A stretch of DNA of 64,000 nucleotides. It comes from JAKPQE01 sp041397845 (lineage in GTDB: Bacteria; Pseudomonadota; Alphaproteobacteria; Rhizobiales; JAKPQE01). The stretch covers positions 124,001-188,000 of the forward strand of contig JAWKVW010000004.1 in the NCBI GenBank assembly GCA_041397845.1, in the 5' to 3' direction. The notes under the pieces are model-generated. The model had not been told where the DNA came from and did no database searches. It saw nothing but the letters and a program-made list of their open reading frames with translations. Below, piece after piece: positions 1-10,057 of the stretch. Position numbers and translations under genes: made by a program. Within the stretch, counting starts at the first letter, position 1; each line of letters starts with the position of its first letter.

Positions 1-271
1 CGGCATCCGCTCGGAGATGTATCTCGGCGGCTCGGGCATGAAGGCGCAGATGAAATACGCCGACAAGCGCAACGCGCCGTGCGTCGTCATCCAGGGTTCG
101 GACGAGGCGGAGCGCGGCGAGGTGCAGATCAAGGATCTCATCGAGGGCAAGCGGCTCTCCGAGACCATTGCCGACAACGAGACCTGGCGCGAGAGCCGGC
201 CGGCGCAGGTCACCGTGGCAACTGGCGACATCGTCGCCGCGGTTCGCGACATTCTCGCGCGCTACGACTGA
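1..271 (+). CDS. hisS: Histidyl-tRNA synthetase, C-terminal end (partial)
   Basis: This is the last 90 or so residues of histidyl-tRNA synthetase, cut by the left edge and read in frame from base 2. The visible part is the anticodon-binding fold, with the typical run MKYADKRNAP, then a conserved VVIQGSDE strand and a final helix. The enzyme charges tRNA-His in the cytoplasm. It is followed after about 200 bases by hisZ and hisG, an order common in Hyphomicrobiales, where HisZ is a paralogue of HisS without synthetase activity. The identification rests on both the sequence and this neighbourhood. Confidence 0.85.
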   Translation, partial: GIRSEMYLGGSGMKAQMKYADKRNAPCVVIQGSDEAERGEVQIKDLIEGKRLSETIADNETWRESRPAQVTVATGDIVAAVRDILARYD

Positions 272-469
272 GCGCCACGTTTGCCATGTCCCGACCGGAC
301 CTTGCGGCCACGGTTTACATTCGGGACTGGACGGACTATCCGCAGCGGCGACCGGGGATTGCCCGATCGCGGCCATGCCATCGTTCCCGCCGGCGCGGGG
401 ATGACGGAACGCAACTGGTTCTTCGGCGCGCGGCGGAGCCCGCGACACGGAGAAAGAGGGAGGGGCGTG

Positions 470-1577
470 ATGCCCGGCGACGCCATCAAGCGCCTGATCG
501 CCGAACGCGGCTCGATCATGGTCGATCCGCCGCTGTTGCAGCCGGCGGACGTGTTCCTTGACCTTGCCGGCGAGGACCTGCGCCGCCGCCTGTTCCTGAC
601 GCAGGGACCGGATGGCGCCGAGTTGTGCCTGCGCCCGGATTTCACCATTCCCGTCTGCCGGCTCCACCTTGATGGCGGGGCCGCCGACCGTCGGGCGGAA
701 TATGGCTATGTCGGACCGATCTTCCGCCACCGGGCGAGCAGCTCCGGCGAGGTGACGCAGGCCGGCATCGAGTCGTTCGGCCGCATTGACCGCGAAGCGG
801 CCGACGCCGACACCCTCGCCTTCGCCCTTGAGGCCTGCGGCGCCATGGGCGTTGCCGCGCCTGCGATCCGCATCGGCGATTCCTCCTCTTCGTCGCCGCG
901 CTCGATGCGCTTGGCCTTTCCGGCGCCTGGCGGGCGCGCCTGCATCGCATGTTCGGCGACCGGGCGCGGCTCGACCGCTGCCTTGCCCGGGCGGCGGACG
1001 GCAGCGACCGCGGCCCGGCGGGTCCGGCCGGATTCCTTGCCGCGCTCGAGGGCTCGGCCCTGACGCGGCCCGCGCCGTCGTCGAGGACATGTTGTCGATC
1101 GCCCGGATCAATCCGGTCGGCGGGCGCACCGCCGGCGAGATCGCCGAGCGCTTCCTTGAACAGGCCGCCCTCGCTGCCGGTGCCGGCATCGGCGACAAGG
1201 GCGCGGCGTTCCTGTCCGCCCTGCTCGATGTCAGCGGCCCGGCCGCTGCCGCCGGCGAGGCGATCGCGCGGTTGACGGCCGAGGCCGGCGTCGACCTTTC
1301 GGCGGCGCTTTCGGCCTATCGGCGGCGGCTCGAGGCTTTTGCCGGCAACGGCATCGACGTTGCGACCGTCGAGTTCTCGGCCTCCTTCGGCCGGAGGCTC
1401 GACTATTATTCCGGCTTCGTCTTCGAGGTCGAGGATCCGGCCGGTACGGCGGGCGGCGTCATTGCCCGGGGCGGGCGCTATGACGGTCTTGTCGCCCATA
1501 TGGGCGCCGGCGCCGATGTGCCGGCTGTCGGCTGCGCCCTGTGGATCGACCGTTTCGCCAGTGGAGGCGCCCGATGA
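470..1577 (+). CDS. hisZ: ATP phosphoribosyltransferase regulatory subunit HisZ, with two frameshifts
   Basis: HisZ is the HisS-like regulatory subunit that pairs with HisG in the first step of histidine synthesis. I chose the ATG at 470 because a GAGGGA ribosome site lies just upstream. Class II synthetase-like motifs are visible (LCLRPDFTIPVCR near residue 50; GRRLDYYSGFVFEV and ARGGRYDGL in the C-terminal third). The reading frame breaks twice. Near 885 it continues one frame back, and near 1061 it shifts again; each fits loss of one base, and the joined product is about 368 residues, normal for the family. The stop TGA overlaps the hisG ATG (ATGA at 1574-1577), so the two are translationally coupled. 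Conservation on both sides of each break suggests sequence error rather than a dead gene. Confidence 0.85.
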
Positions 1578-2545
1578 CCGCTTCTCTCGTCATCGCCGTG
1601 CCCTCGAAGGGCCGGCTGCAGGAAAACGCCAACGCATTCTTCGGCCGTGCCGGACTGACGGTCACCCAGCCGGGCGGCGCGCGCAACTATCGCGGCCGCA
1701 TCGCCGGGCTCGACGGCGTCGAGATCGCCTTTCTGTCGGCCTCCGAGATTGCCCGCGAGCTCGCCCAGGGCGGCGTCCATCTCGGCGTCACCGGCGAGGA
1801 CCTCATTCGCGAATCGATTCCCGGCGCCGACGAGAAGGTCTATCTCGTCACGCCGCTCGGCTTCGGCCATGCCGACGTCGTCGTCGCCGTGCCGGAAGCC
1901 TGGATCGACGTGCGCACCATGGCCGACCTTGACGACGTCGCCGCCGGCTTTCGGGCACGGCACGGCCGCCGGCTGCGGGTCGCCACCAAATATCTCAACA
2001 TCACCCGGCACTTCTTTGCCGAACACGGCATCGTCGACTACCGCATTGTCGAGAGCCTCGGGGCGACGGAGGGAACGCCGGCTTCGGGCGCGGCCGATCT
2101 CATCGTCGACATCACCTCGACCGGCTCGACCCTTGTGGCGAACGCGCTGAAGGTGCTCGACGACGGCGTGATGCTGCGCTCGGAGGCCAATCTCGTCGCC
2201 TCGCTGACGGCAGACTGGGATGCCCCGGCGCGCGACCGGCTGCGCATCATCCTCGACCGCATCGCGGCCGAGGAGCGGGCCCGCACCTGCCGCGAGGTCC
2301 GCGCCACGGTCGACGACCCGGCCGGGCTGTCCGCCAGGGCGGCGGAGCTCTTCGGCGCGTCGGCGCCGTTCCCGGCCGCCGGTTCGATGGTGACGCTGCA
2401 CTGCCCGGCAAGGCGCGTCTATGACTGCGCCGCATGGCTGCGGGACAACGGCGCCGGGACGGTGACCGTCGGCCGGCTCGACTATGTTTTCGCCTCCGAC
2501 AATCCGCTCTTCGACGCGCTCGCCGACAGGCTGCCGAAAGCCTGA
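1574..2545 (+). CDS. hisG: ATP phosphoribosyltransferase
   Basis: HisG condenses ATP with phosphoribosyl pyrophosphate, the committed step of histidine synthesis, and acts with HisZ. The 323-residue protein starts with IAVPSKGRL. It carries the phosphate-binding segment DITSTGSTL near residue 190 that binds PRPP, and a C-terminal extension of about 100 residues. That length is larger than the roughly 210-230 residues of compact HisG but usual for Hyphomicrobiales HisG encoded beside hisZ. The start overlaps the hisZ stop by four bases. Unlike hisZ the frame is intact. Confidence 0.95.
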   Translation: MTASLVIAVPSKGRLQENANAFFGRAGLTVTQPGGARNYRGRIAGLDGVEIAFLSASEIARELAQGGVHLGVTGEDLIRESIPGADEKVYLVTPLGFGHADVVVAVPEAWIDVRTMADLDDVAAGFRARHGRRLRVATKYLNITRHFFAEHGIVDYRIVESLGATEGTPASGAADLIVDITSTGSTLVANALKVLDDGVMLRSEANLVASLTADWDAPARDRLRIILDRIAAEERARTCREVRATVDDPAGLSARAAELFGASAPFPAAGSMVTLHCPARRVYDCAAWLRDNGAGTVTVGRLDYVFASDNPLFDALADRLPKA

Positions 2546-2610
2546 CGGAACGTCAGGACGAAACCGGTCCGCGAACGCCGAAACGGTCGCTTTGCAACGG
2601 TTTGTTTACC

Positions 2611-4110
<1,500 letters not shown>

Positions 4111-4344
4111 GACGCTGCCGCTTTTCACAGAATCGCTTCAGCTCTCTAACTCGTTATTTTTCAGCCATTTCCGGACGGAAAACCGGTTCCCGCCTTTCCT
4201 GGAAATGGCCTAGCTGCTTCGGCGCACCTGACGCTTCTGCGACGTGTCTTCGTCGACCTCATCCGGCGTCGCTCCCGCGCAGGCAGGGATCCAGCCATTC
4301 CCGTTCCGCCTTTACCCGAGGCGCAAGCGCCATGTTGCACCGCG

Positions 4345-5030
4345 CCCTTCCCGGTGCGAACGCCGCGCTACGCACCTGGATGCTGGCCAGTTCGGTGAGC
4401 GCTTCGGCAGGTGCGGCGCGATCCCTCGCCCTTATCAAGGGAGAGGGTCGCCGGAGCTTCGCTTTGACTCCGTCAAGCGTTAGTCGCAGGCCGGGTGAAG
4501 TGATGCAGAACCCGCGGGCTGGGCCGCAAAATCCCCTCACCCGGCCGCTGCGCCGCCCTCTCCCCAAAGGGGGAGGGCCTAGCTCCGGGAAAGGCCTGCG
4601 CCCGTGGGCGCGTACAGGTGAGCGCCATCAATTCGGCGTCGAACTCGGCAGACCAGGGTTGTTGGCCAAGGGCCCGCCCTCTCCCGGTGCGATACGCCGG
4701 CGCTATCGCGCCCTGGATGCTGGCCAGTTCGGTGAGCGCTTCGGCAGGTGCGGCGCGATCCCTCGCCCTTATCAAGGGAGAGGGTCGCCGGAGCTTCGCT
4801 TTGACGTCCGTCAAAGCGTTAGCGCAGGCCGGGTGAGGGTGATGCAGAACGGGCGCGGGCTTATTGCGGCCTGCAAAATCCCCCTCACCCGGCCGCTGCG
4901 CGGCCGCCCTCTCCCCCAAAGGGGGGCGAGGGCCTGCGCCGAGTTTCCGGGAAAGGCCCTGCCCGGCCCGTGGGTTCGGCGTACCGGGTGAGCGCCAGTC
5001 AATTCGGCGTCGACCACTCGGCAGACGCGG
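4345..5030. repeat. Two tandem diverged copies of a ~340-370 bp non-coding repeat
   Basis: The 990 bases between the response regulator and the FlaA1-like gene hold no convincing gene. They contain a duplicated block. The word TGGATGCTGGCCAGTTCGG begins at 4377 and again at 4714, and ATTCGGCGTCGA at 4631 and again at 5002. The copies are therefore 337 to 371 bases apart, and the left copy is shorter by many small gaps. Each copy includes imperfect palindromes of the CCCTCTCCC...GGGAGAGGG and CCCCTCACCCGG type, and the second has GCTTTGACG/CGTCAAAGC arms at 4796-4815. These look like extragenic palindromic elements common in Hyphomicrobiales. Confidence 0.7.
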
Positions 5031-5104
5031 GCTGCGTCAGCCGAAGGCGTAACGCACCGCCCCTCGCTCCCGGTGCTACATCGCTTGCCGTGCCATAACA
5101 CCGG

Positions 5105-7030
5105 TCAGTCGGTGGCGTCCGTCAGGTAGTCGCGGACGTTGCGCTTCAGGACGACGTGGAGATGCGCCTGGTCGCCGCTCGCGACGGCGCCGTCGATTTC
5201 GGCAAGGGCCTTCTTGACCTCGTCCATGGTCAGGAAATCGGGCTTGGCACCGAGCATGCCCCTGACGCCGACATCGACCATCGGCTCGTTCGGCGAGAAC
5301 AGCTCTTCCTGCAGGCGTTCGCCGGGGCGCGAGCCGGTGAACTCGATCGGCACTTCGGTATAGGGCTCGTAGCCCGACAGGCGGATCATCGTTTCGGCGA
5401 GGCGCAGGATGTGAACCTGCTCGCCCATGTTGAGGGCGTAGACGCAGACGTCGCGGCTCTGGGTGCCGGCACCGTGGGCCGAGGCGGTGAGCACCAGATC
5501 GACGGCCTCGCGGACGGTCATGAAATAGCGAACCATGTCGGGATGGGTCACGGTGACCGGTCCGCCGCGCTCGATCTGGGCGCGGAAGCGCGGCACGACC
5601 GAGCCGGACGAGCCAAGCACGTTGCCGAAGCGGACGGCGAGGATGCGCGGCGGAGGGGTATCGCCGGCGCCGTTCGCCAATTCTAGATCGAGGGCCTGAC
5701 AATAAAGCTCGGCAAAACGCTTGGTGGCGCCGAGGACCGAGACCGGGCGGATCGCCTTGTCCGTCGAAATCAGCACCATGGCCCTGGCGCCGGCCTTCAC
5801 GGTGGCGTCGGCGACATTCATCGTGCCGATGACGTTGGTGCGGACACCCTCGTCCCAGTCGCGCTCGAGATAGGGCACATGCTTCAGCGCGGCGGCGTGG
5901 AAGACGAGATCAGGCCTGAAATCGCAGATCAGCTTCTCGGTGCGCTGGCGGTCGCGGATATCGCAGATGCGGCCGGAGCACTTTGTCGCGACGTCCATGA
6001 AGTCGAGCGAGAAGGCGACGTCATGGAGGGCGGGCTCGGAATTGTCGAGAATGAGCAGGTCGGAGGCGCCGTACTTGGCGACGCGCCGGCAGATTTCCGA
6101 GCCGATCGAGCCGCCACCGCCGGTGACGACGATGCGCTTGCCGCAGATGAACTCGGTCAGAAGCGTCTCATCGATATCGACGGAGGGCCGCAGCAGGAGA
6201 TCGCCGATGGAAATCGGCTGCATCGCGACGGCAGCGCCGCCATGGCCGATGTCGGAGATGCGCTGGACGCGGCTGGCGACGATATCGAGGCGGCGGGCGG
6301 TGGTGATGATGTCCTCAGGGGCGCTTGAGCGATCAAGCGCCGAGGGCGTCAACAGCAGGCGGCGCACCTTGATGCCCTGCGCGCCGAGGCGCGTGCAGAC
6401 AGCCTCCAGCTCGTCGATGCGGCCGAGAACGCGGACGCCGCGAATCGACTGGCCTTCGTCCGACGGCTTGTTGGAAAGGACACCGGCGGGGAAGAATGTG
6501 TGGCGGCCATCGGACTGGAGCATGCGCACGGCCAGATCGGCATCGGCGCCGGAACCAAGGACGAGGGCGGGGACACGATGGCCCTTGCGCTCGACGCGGC
6601 GCTCGTGATGCCAGTCGCGATAGTAGCGATAAAGCAGGCGCGGGCCGCCGAGCAGCGAGATCTGCACGAACCAGTAGATGATGGCCGTCGCGCGGCTGAC
6701 GATCAGGCGGTCATGGTAGAAGCGGGCGGCGAAGAAATCGCCGATGATGATGAGAAGGGCGACGACCGTGACGGCGCGCAGGATGTTGATGAGATCCTGG
6801 GTCGAGGCAAAGCGCCAGATCGAACGATAGAGCGAGAAGTAGTGATAGACGACCATGGCGCCGACGGCGACGATCGTGGCGATCGAGAACAGGATGACCC
6901 GTGGCTTGTCGGTGAACACATCGTCGCCGAATCGTAGCCAAAAGGCCGCGACAACGGCGAGCCACGTCATCACCAGATCGTGGACAATCACCGTCGGCCG
7001 GCGGTAGCGCGAATGGATCGAAAATCTCAT
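5105..7030 (-). CDS. FlaA1/CapD/WbpM-type nucleoside-diphosphate sugar epimerase/dehydratase
   Basis: A 641-residue membrane-anchored sugar-nucleotide enzyme of the WbpM/PglF type, expected to act on UDP-GlcNAc-like substrates for surface polysaccharide or glycoprotein synthesis. The first 130 residues contain about four membrane helices. A CoA-binding-like Rossmann region follows, and then the catalytic short-chain dehydrogenase domain with the NAD-binding motif TGGGGSIGSE. The active-site segment reads STDKAIRPVSVLGATKR: the Ser and Lys are present, but the position that is Met in FlaA1/WbpM (Tyr in classical enzymes) is Leu. The gene stands alone, so its polysaccharide context is outside the window or scattered. 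Confidence 0.88.
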   Translation of the reverse strand: MRFSIHSRYRRPTVIVHDLVMTWLAVVAAFWLRFGDDVFTDKPRVILFSIATIVAVGAMVVYHYFSLYRSIWRFASTQDLINILRAVTVVALLIIIGDFFAARFYHDRLIVSRATAIIYWFVQISLLGGPRLLYRYYRDWHHERRVERKGHRVPALVLGSGADADLAVRMLQSDGRHTFFPAGVLSNKPSDEGQSIRGVRVLGRIDELEAVCTRLGAQGIKVRRLLLTPSALDRSSAPEDIITTARRLDIVASRVQRISDIGHGGAAVAMQPISIGDLLLRPSVDIDETLLTEFICGKRIVVTGGGGSIGSEICRRVAKYGASDLLILDNSEPALHDVAFSLDFMDVATKCSGRICDIRDRQRTEKLICDFRPDLVFHAAALKHVPYLERDWDEGVRTNVIGTMNVADATVKAGARAMVLISTDKAIRPVSVLGATKRFAELYCQALDLELANGAGDTPPPRILAVRFGNVLGSSGSVVPRFRAQIERGGPVTVTHPDMVRYFMTVREAVDLVLTASAHGAGTQSRDVCVYALNMGEQVHILRLAETMIRLSGYEPYTEVPIEFTGSRPGERLQEELFSPNEPMVDVGVRGMLGAKPDFLTMDEVKKALAEIDGAVASGDQAHLHVVLKRNVRDYLTDATD

Positions 7031-7276
7031 GTCCCTCGTTCCACCGGCAGATTCCGCGCCGATTCAGCGAGTTTTGCAAAGTTGCGGCGACCGCGTCCTC
7101 GCCTAAGGAATTGAGACGGAGCGGTCAAGGCCATTTCGGCGCGCGCCGTCCCGTGCGTGCGCGTCGATCGGGCACGGCAGCGGCCGGACCGGAAGGCTTC
7201 CTTGCCGCCCCTGCCCGGCGCACCATATGCGGCAAACGACAAACCCGCCATATCCCCGTTCGCAGGAGCTGATTTC

Positions 7277-7939
7277 ATGAGCACGACCTTGTCCATCGAA
7301 GAACAGGATGCCGCCGCGCGCGTCGATGCCGCACGCCTCAAGGAAGAGATCGCCAGGGCCCATCCCGAGACGCTGCGGCTGATGTTCACCGAAGCGCGCA
7401 CGCACAATGGCTGGCGCGACATTCCGGTGGCCGACGAAACGCTCGTCGAGCTCTACGACCTGATGAAGTGGGCGCCGACGAGCATGAATGCCCAGCCGGC
7501 GCGCTTCGTCTTCGTGCGCTCGGCCGAGGCCAAGGAAAAGCTGCGGCCGCTGCTCTCGCCCGGCAATGTCGACAAGACCATGGCAGCGCCGGTGACGGTG
7601 ATCATCGGCCATGACGTCACCTTCTGGCGCGAGCTCGGCCGGGTGTTCCCGGTGTTTCCGGGCGCCGCCGACGGCTTCCGCGACAACCCGCAGGGCTCGG
7701 AGGTCTTCGCCTTCCGGAACGGCACGCTCGAGGGCGCCTATCTCATCCTCGCCGCCAGGGCGCTCGGTCTCGACACCGGGCCGATGTCCGGCTTCGACAA
7801 TGCCAAGGTCGACGAGGCGTTCTTTTCCGGCACGAGCATCAAGTCGAACTTCCTTTGCAATCTCGGCTATGCGGACGAGACGAAGATCTTCCGCCGGCTG
7901 CCGCGCCTTGCCTTCGACGAGGTCGCGAAGATCGTCTGA
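7277..7939 (+). CDS. Nitroreductase family protein, RutE-like (malonic semialdehyde reductase type)
   Basis: A 220-residue flavin-dependent reductase. The N-terminal half has the family pattern LYDLMKWAPTSMNAQPARFVFV, and the segment GPMSGFDNAKVD is characteristic of the RutE/HadB branch, which reduces malonic semialdehyde to 3-hydroxypropionate in pyrimidine breakdown. No other rut gene is nearby, so the true substrate is open. The start at 7277 follows a CAGGAG ribosome site; upstream in-frame codons are judged non-coding. It is transcribed divergently from the FlaA1-like gene. Confidence 0.8.
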   Translation: MSTTLSIEEQDAAARVDAARLKEEIARAHPETLRLMFTEARTHNGWRDIPVADETLVELYDLMKWAPTSMNAQPARFVFVRSAEAKEKLRPLLSPGNVDKTMAAPVTVIIGHDVTFWRELGRVFPVFPGAADGFRDNPQGSEVFAFRNGTLEGAYLILAARALGLDTGPMSGFDNAKVDEAFFSGTSIKSNFLCNLGYADETKIFRRLPRLAFDEVAKIV

Positions 7940-8137
7940 TGCGATCGCCCGGGACGCCCGCGCCCTGCCCGCTCCTTGACTCGCCTCAAGGCGCGGGCCG
8001 CGTCGCCGTGGCAGGAATGATGCCGGGTCGGCGATGCCCGTTCATAACGGGGGTCGATTGCAGCCGGCATCGACGCTGAAAGACGCCGGCAGCAAAGCCA
8101 GGGACGGGATCGCATCGACCCTTCGATGGAGGTTCCG

Positions 8138-8731
8138 ATGAAACGTTCGATCCTATCCGGGGCAGTGCTGACGACAGCCATGGTGCTGGCCGGGCCGGCG
8201 CTCGCCCATACCGGCGCCGGCGCCAGCAACGGCTTTCTCGCCGGCGCGTCCCATCCGGTCACGGGCATCGATCATCTTCTGGCGATGGTGGCGGTCGGGC
8301 TGATGGCGAGCGGGCTGAAGGGCCGGTCGCTCATCGCCGTGCCGGCGGCGTTCGTTGCCTTCATGGCGGGCGGCGCTGTCCTCGGCATGGCCGGCATTGC
8401 GATGCCGGCGGTCGAGGTCGGGATTGCCCTGTCGCTCATCGCATTCGGCGCCGTGATCGCCACCCGCATCCAGCTCACGACCGCGCTCGCGGTCGCCGCG
8501 ACAGGGCTCTTCGCGCTGTTCCACGGCCATGCGCACGGCACGGAGATGCCGCTCGCGGCGAGCGGGCTTGCCTATGCCTCGGGCTTCGTTCTCGCCACCG
8601 CCGGGCTGCACCTTGCCGGCATTGGCGCCGGGCTCGGCGTCGAGCGGCTGCTTGAAAAGACCGGGCCGGCCATCGTCCGCATTGCCGGCGTCGCGGTCGC
8701 GGCGGTGGGTGCAGGGTTGCTCGTCGGCTGA
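8138..8731 (+). CDS. HupE/UreJ family membrane protein (probable nickel/cobalt transporter)
   Basis: A 197-residue membrane protein with a cleavable signal (MKRSILSG... ending ALAHTG) and about six hydrophobic helices. It carries the two family signatures, HPVTGIDHLLAM after the signal and the His-rich FHGHAHG in mid-protein, both expected to bind metal. HupE/UreJ proteins import Ni or Co for hydrogenase or urease. Neither enzyme is encoded here, so this is an orphan copy. A GGAGG ribosome site precedes ATG 8138. A rho-independent terminator follows at 8794. I looked for a cobalamin or nickel riboswitch in the 200 bases upstream and saw none. Confidence 0.85.
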   Translation: MKRSILSGAVLTTAMVLAGPALAHTGAGASNGFLAGASHPVTGIDHLLAMVAVGLMASGLKGRSLIAVPAAFVAFMAGGAVLGMAGIAMPAVEVGIALSLIAFGAVIATRIQLTTALAVAATGLFALFHGHAHGTEMPLAASGLAYASGFVLATAGLHLAGIGAGLGVERLLEKTGPAIVRIAGVAVAAVGAGLLVG

Positions 8732-8793
8732 CGGTTGCGGCCTCCAGGAAACGGAACAAGGCGCCGGGCCACCGGCGCCGGGAAGGTCTTGTT

Positions 8794-8825
8794 GCCCCCG
8801 GACAGCTCCTGCCGGGGGCTTTTTG
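8794..8825 (+). terminator. Rho-independent terminator after hupE-like gene
   Basis: Arms GCCCCCGG (8794-8801) and CCGGGGGC (8812-8819) pair perfectly around a 10-base loop and are followed at once by five T residues. It lies about 60 bases after the HupE/UreJ stop codon. Confidence 0.85.
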
Positions 8826-8961
8826 TGTCGGCCGGATGGTGCCGGACCGGCCTTCACGAGAGGGCTTGCGCGCCGCCGCGACAAGGGCTAAACGACCGCT
8901 CCCGCCGCACCGTCCGCCCTGCCGGATCACTTCAACCGCACTGATATCGTCTTCATCCATC

Positions 8962-9123
8962 GATTCACTTTTCGTTAAGAAATCGATTCAACGGCGCCCG
9001 CCAAGACGCCGTTTCGCGCTTCATGTGCTGATTCAAGCGGCCGATAAAGTGATTCAAGCGCGGGCGAAAAGACGAGTCCGTTGAATCACTTGGCAGGCAT
9101 CGCGAAAGCGGAGATTCTGATTC
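8962..9123. promoter_or_regulatory. Dense cluster of GANTC (CcrM-type) sites
   Basis: Eight GANTC pentamers lie within 162 bases: GATTC at 8962, 8985, 9030, 9051, 9113 and 9119, GAGTC at 9074 and GAATC at 9083. Several sit in the longer word TGATTCAA, spaced about 21-23 bases or twice that. GANTC is the target of the CcrM methyltransferase of alphaproteobacteria and is normally rare in GC-rich DNA. The cluster is in the non-coding gap between the hupE terminator and the 3' end of rarD. Its function is not known; see findings. Confidence 0.6.
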
Positions 9124-9130
9124 AACGACC

Positions 9131-10057
9131 TCAGGAACCGCTGCGGCGGCGGGCGAGAAGATCGCTGGCAAAGACCGCCAGCGAGATCCAGATGATGGCG
9201 AAACTGGCCAGCCGGATCGTCGTCAGGGGTTCGCCGAGGACCGTCACCGCCAGCAGGAAATGGATCGACGGCGACAGGTAATGAAGGATGCCGACGGTCG
9301 ACAGCGGCAGGCGGCGGGCGCCGGTGGCAAAAAGGATCAGCGGCAGTGCGGTGATGATGCCGGTCGCGACGAGAAGGCTCGTGGTTGCCGGCGTGCCAAG
9401 GAAATGGCCGGTGCCGTTGACATCGAGCCAGACGAGATAGCCGATCGCCAGCGGCGCCAGCAGCAGGCTCTCGACCAGCAGGCCGGGCGACGGGCGGACA
9501 TCGACGGTCTTGCGGATGAGGCCGTAGACGCTGAACGACAGGGCGAGGAACAGCGACACGAAGGGAAAGCCGGTGAGGCCGGTTGCCTGCACCGAGATGG
9601 CAAGGACGGCGAGGCCAAGGGCGATCGCCTGGCGGCGGCTGCCGCGCTCGCCGAGAACGAGGTAGCCAAGGCCGACGGTTGCGATCGGCGTGATGAAATA
9701 ACCGAAGCTCACCTCGAGGACGCGGGCCTCGCCGATCGCCCAGACGAACACCAGCCAGTTGCCGCCGATGAGCAGCGCCGAGAGGGTCAGGCGGGCCAGG
9801 ACTGACGGCGTCGTCAGGGCGGCGCGCACCTCGCCGAGGCGGCCGGTCGCGGCAAGCCAGAGGCCGACGAAGAGCGACGTCCAGACGATGCGGTGACAGA
9901 TCACCTCGATCGGCGGGACACCCTCCAGCGCCTTGAAGAACAGGACGGCGAAGCCCCAGATCGACAAGGCGCCGAGGATTGCGGCAAGACCAATCGGGTC
10001 GGTCGCGCCGCCGGCAGGCGCGCCTCCGGTTCCCGACCCGGAGGTTCTGTCGCTCAC
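9131..10057 (-). CDS. rarD: RarD-type EamA family transporter
   Basis: A 308-residue inner-membrane protein with about ten helices in two EamA repeats. The start region (GALSIWGFAVLFFKALEGVPP followed by EVICHRIVWT) and the mid-protein IGGNWLVFVWAI are typical of RarD, the chloramphenicol-sensitivity/DMT branch. The substrate is not established for the family. The start codon is GTG, sharing GTGA with the TGA stop of cimA, so it is the downstream, coupled gene of a cimA-rarD pair. Confidence 0.88.
   Translation of the reverse strand: MSDRTSGSGTGGAPAGGATDPIGLAAILGALSIWGFAVLFFKALEGVPPIEVICHRIVWTSLFVGLWLAATGRLGEVRAALTTPSVLARLTLSALLIGGNWLVFVWAIGEARVLEVSFGYFITPIATVGLGYLVLGERGSRRQAIALGLAVLAISVQATGLTGFPFVSLFLALSFSVYGLIRKTVDVRPSPGLLVESLLLAPLAIGYLVWLDVNGTGHFLGTPATTSLLVATGIITALPLILFATGARRLPLSTVGILHYLSPSIHFLLAVTVLGEPLTTIRLASFAIIWISLAVFASDLLARRRSGS

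Noticed and set aside
7940..8137. Possible cobalamin or nickel riboswitch before the HupE/UreJ gene
   Set aside because: None of the conserved cobalamin-box or NiCo elements can be found, only a normal ribosome site.
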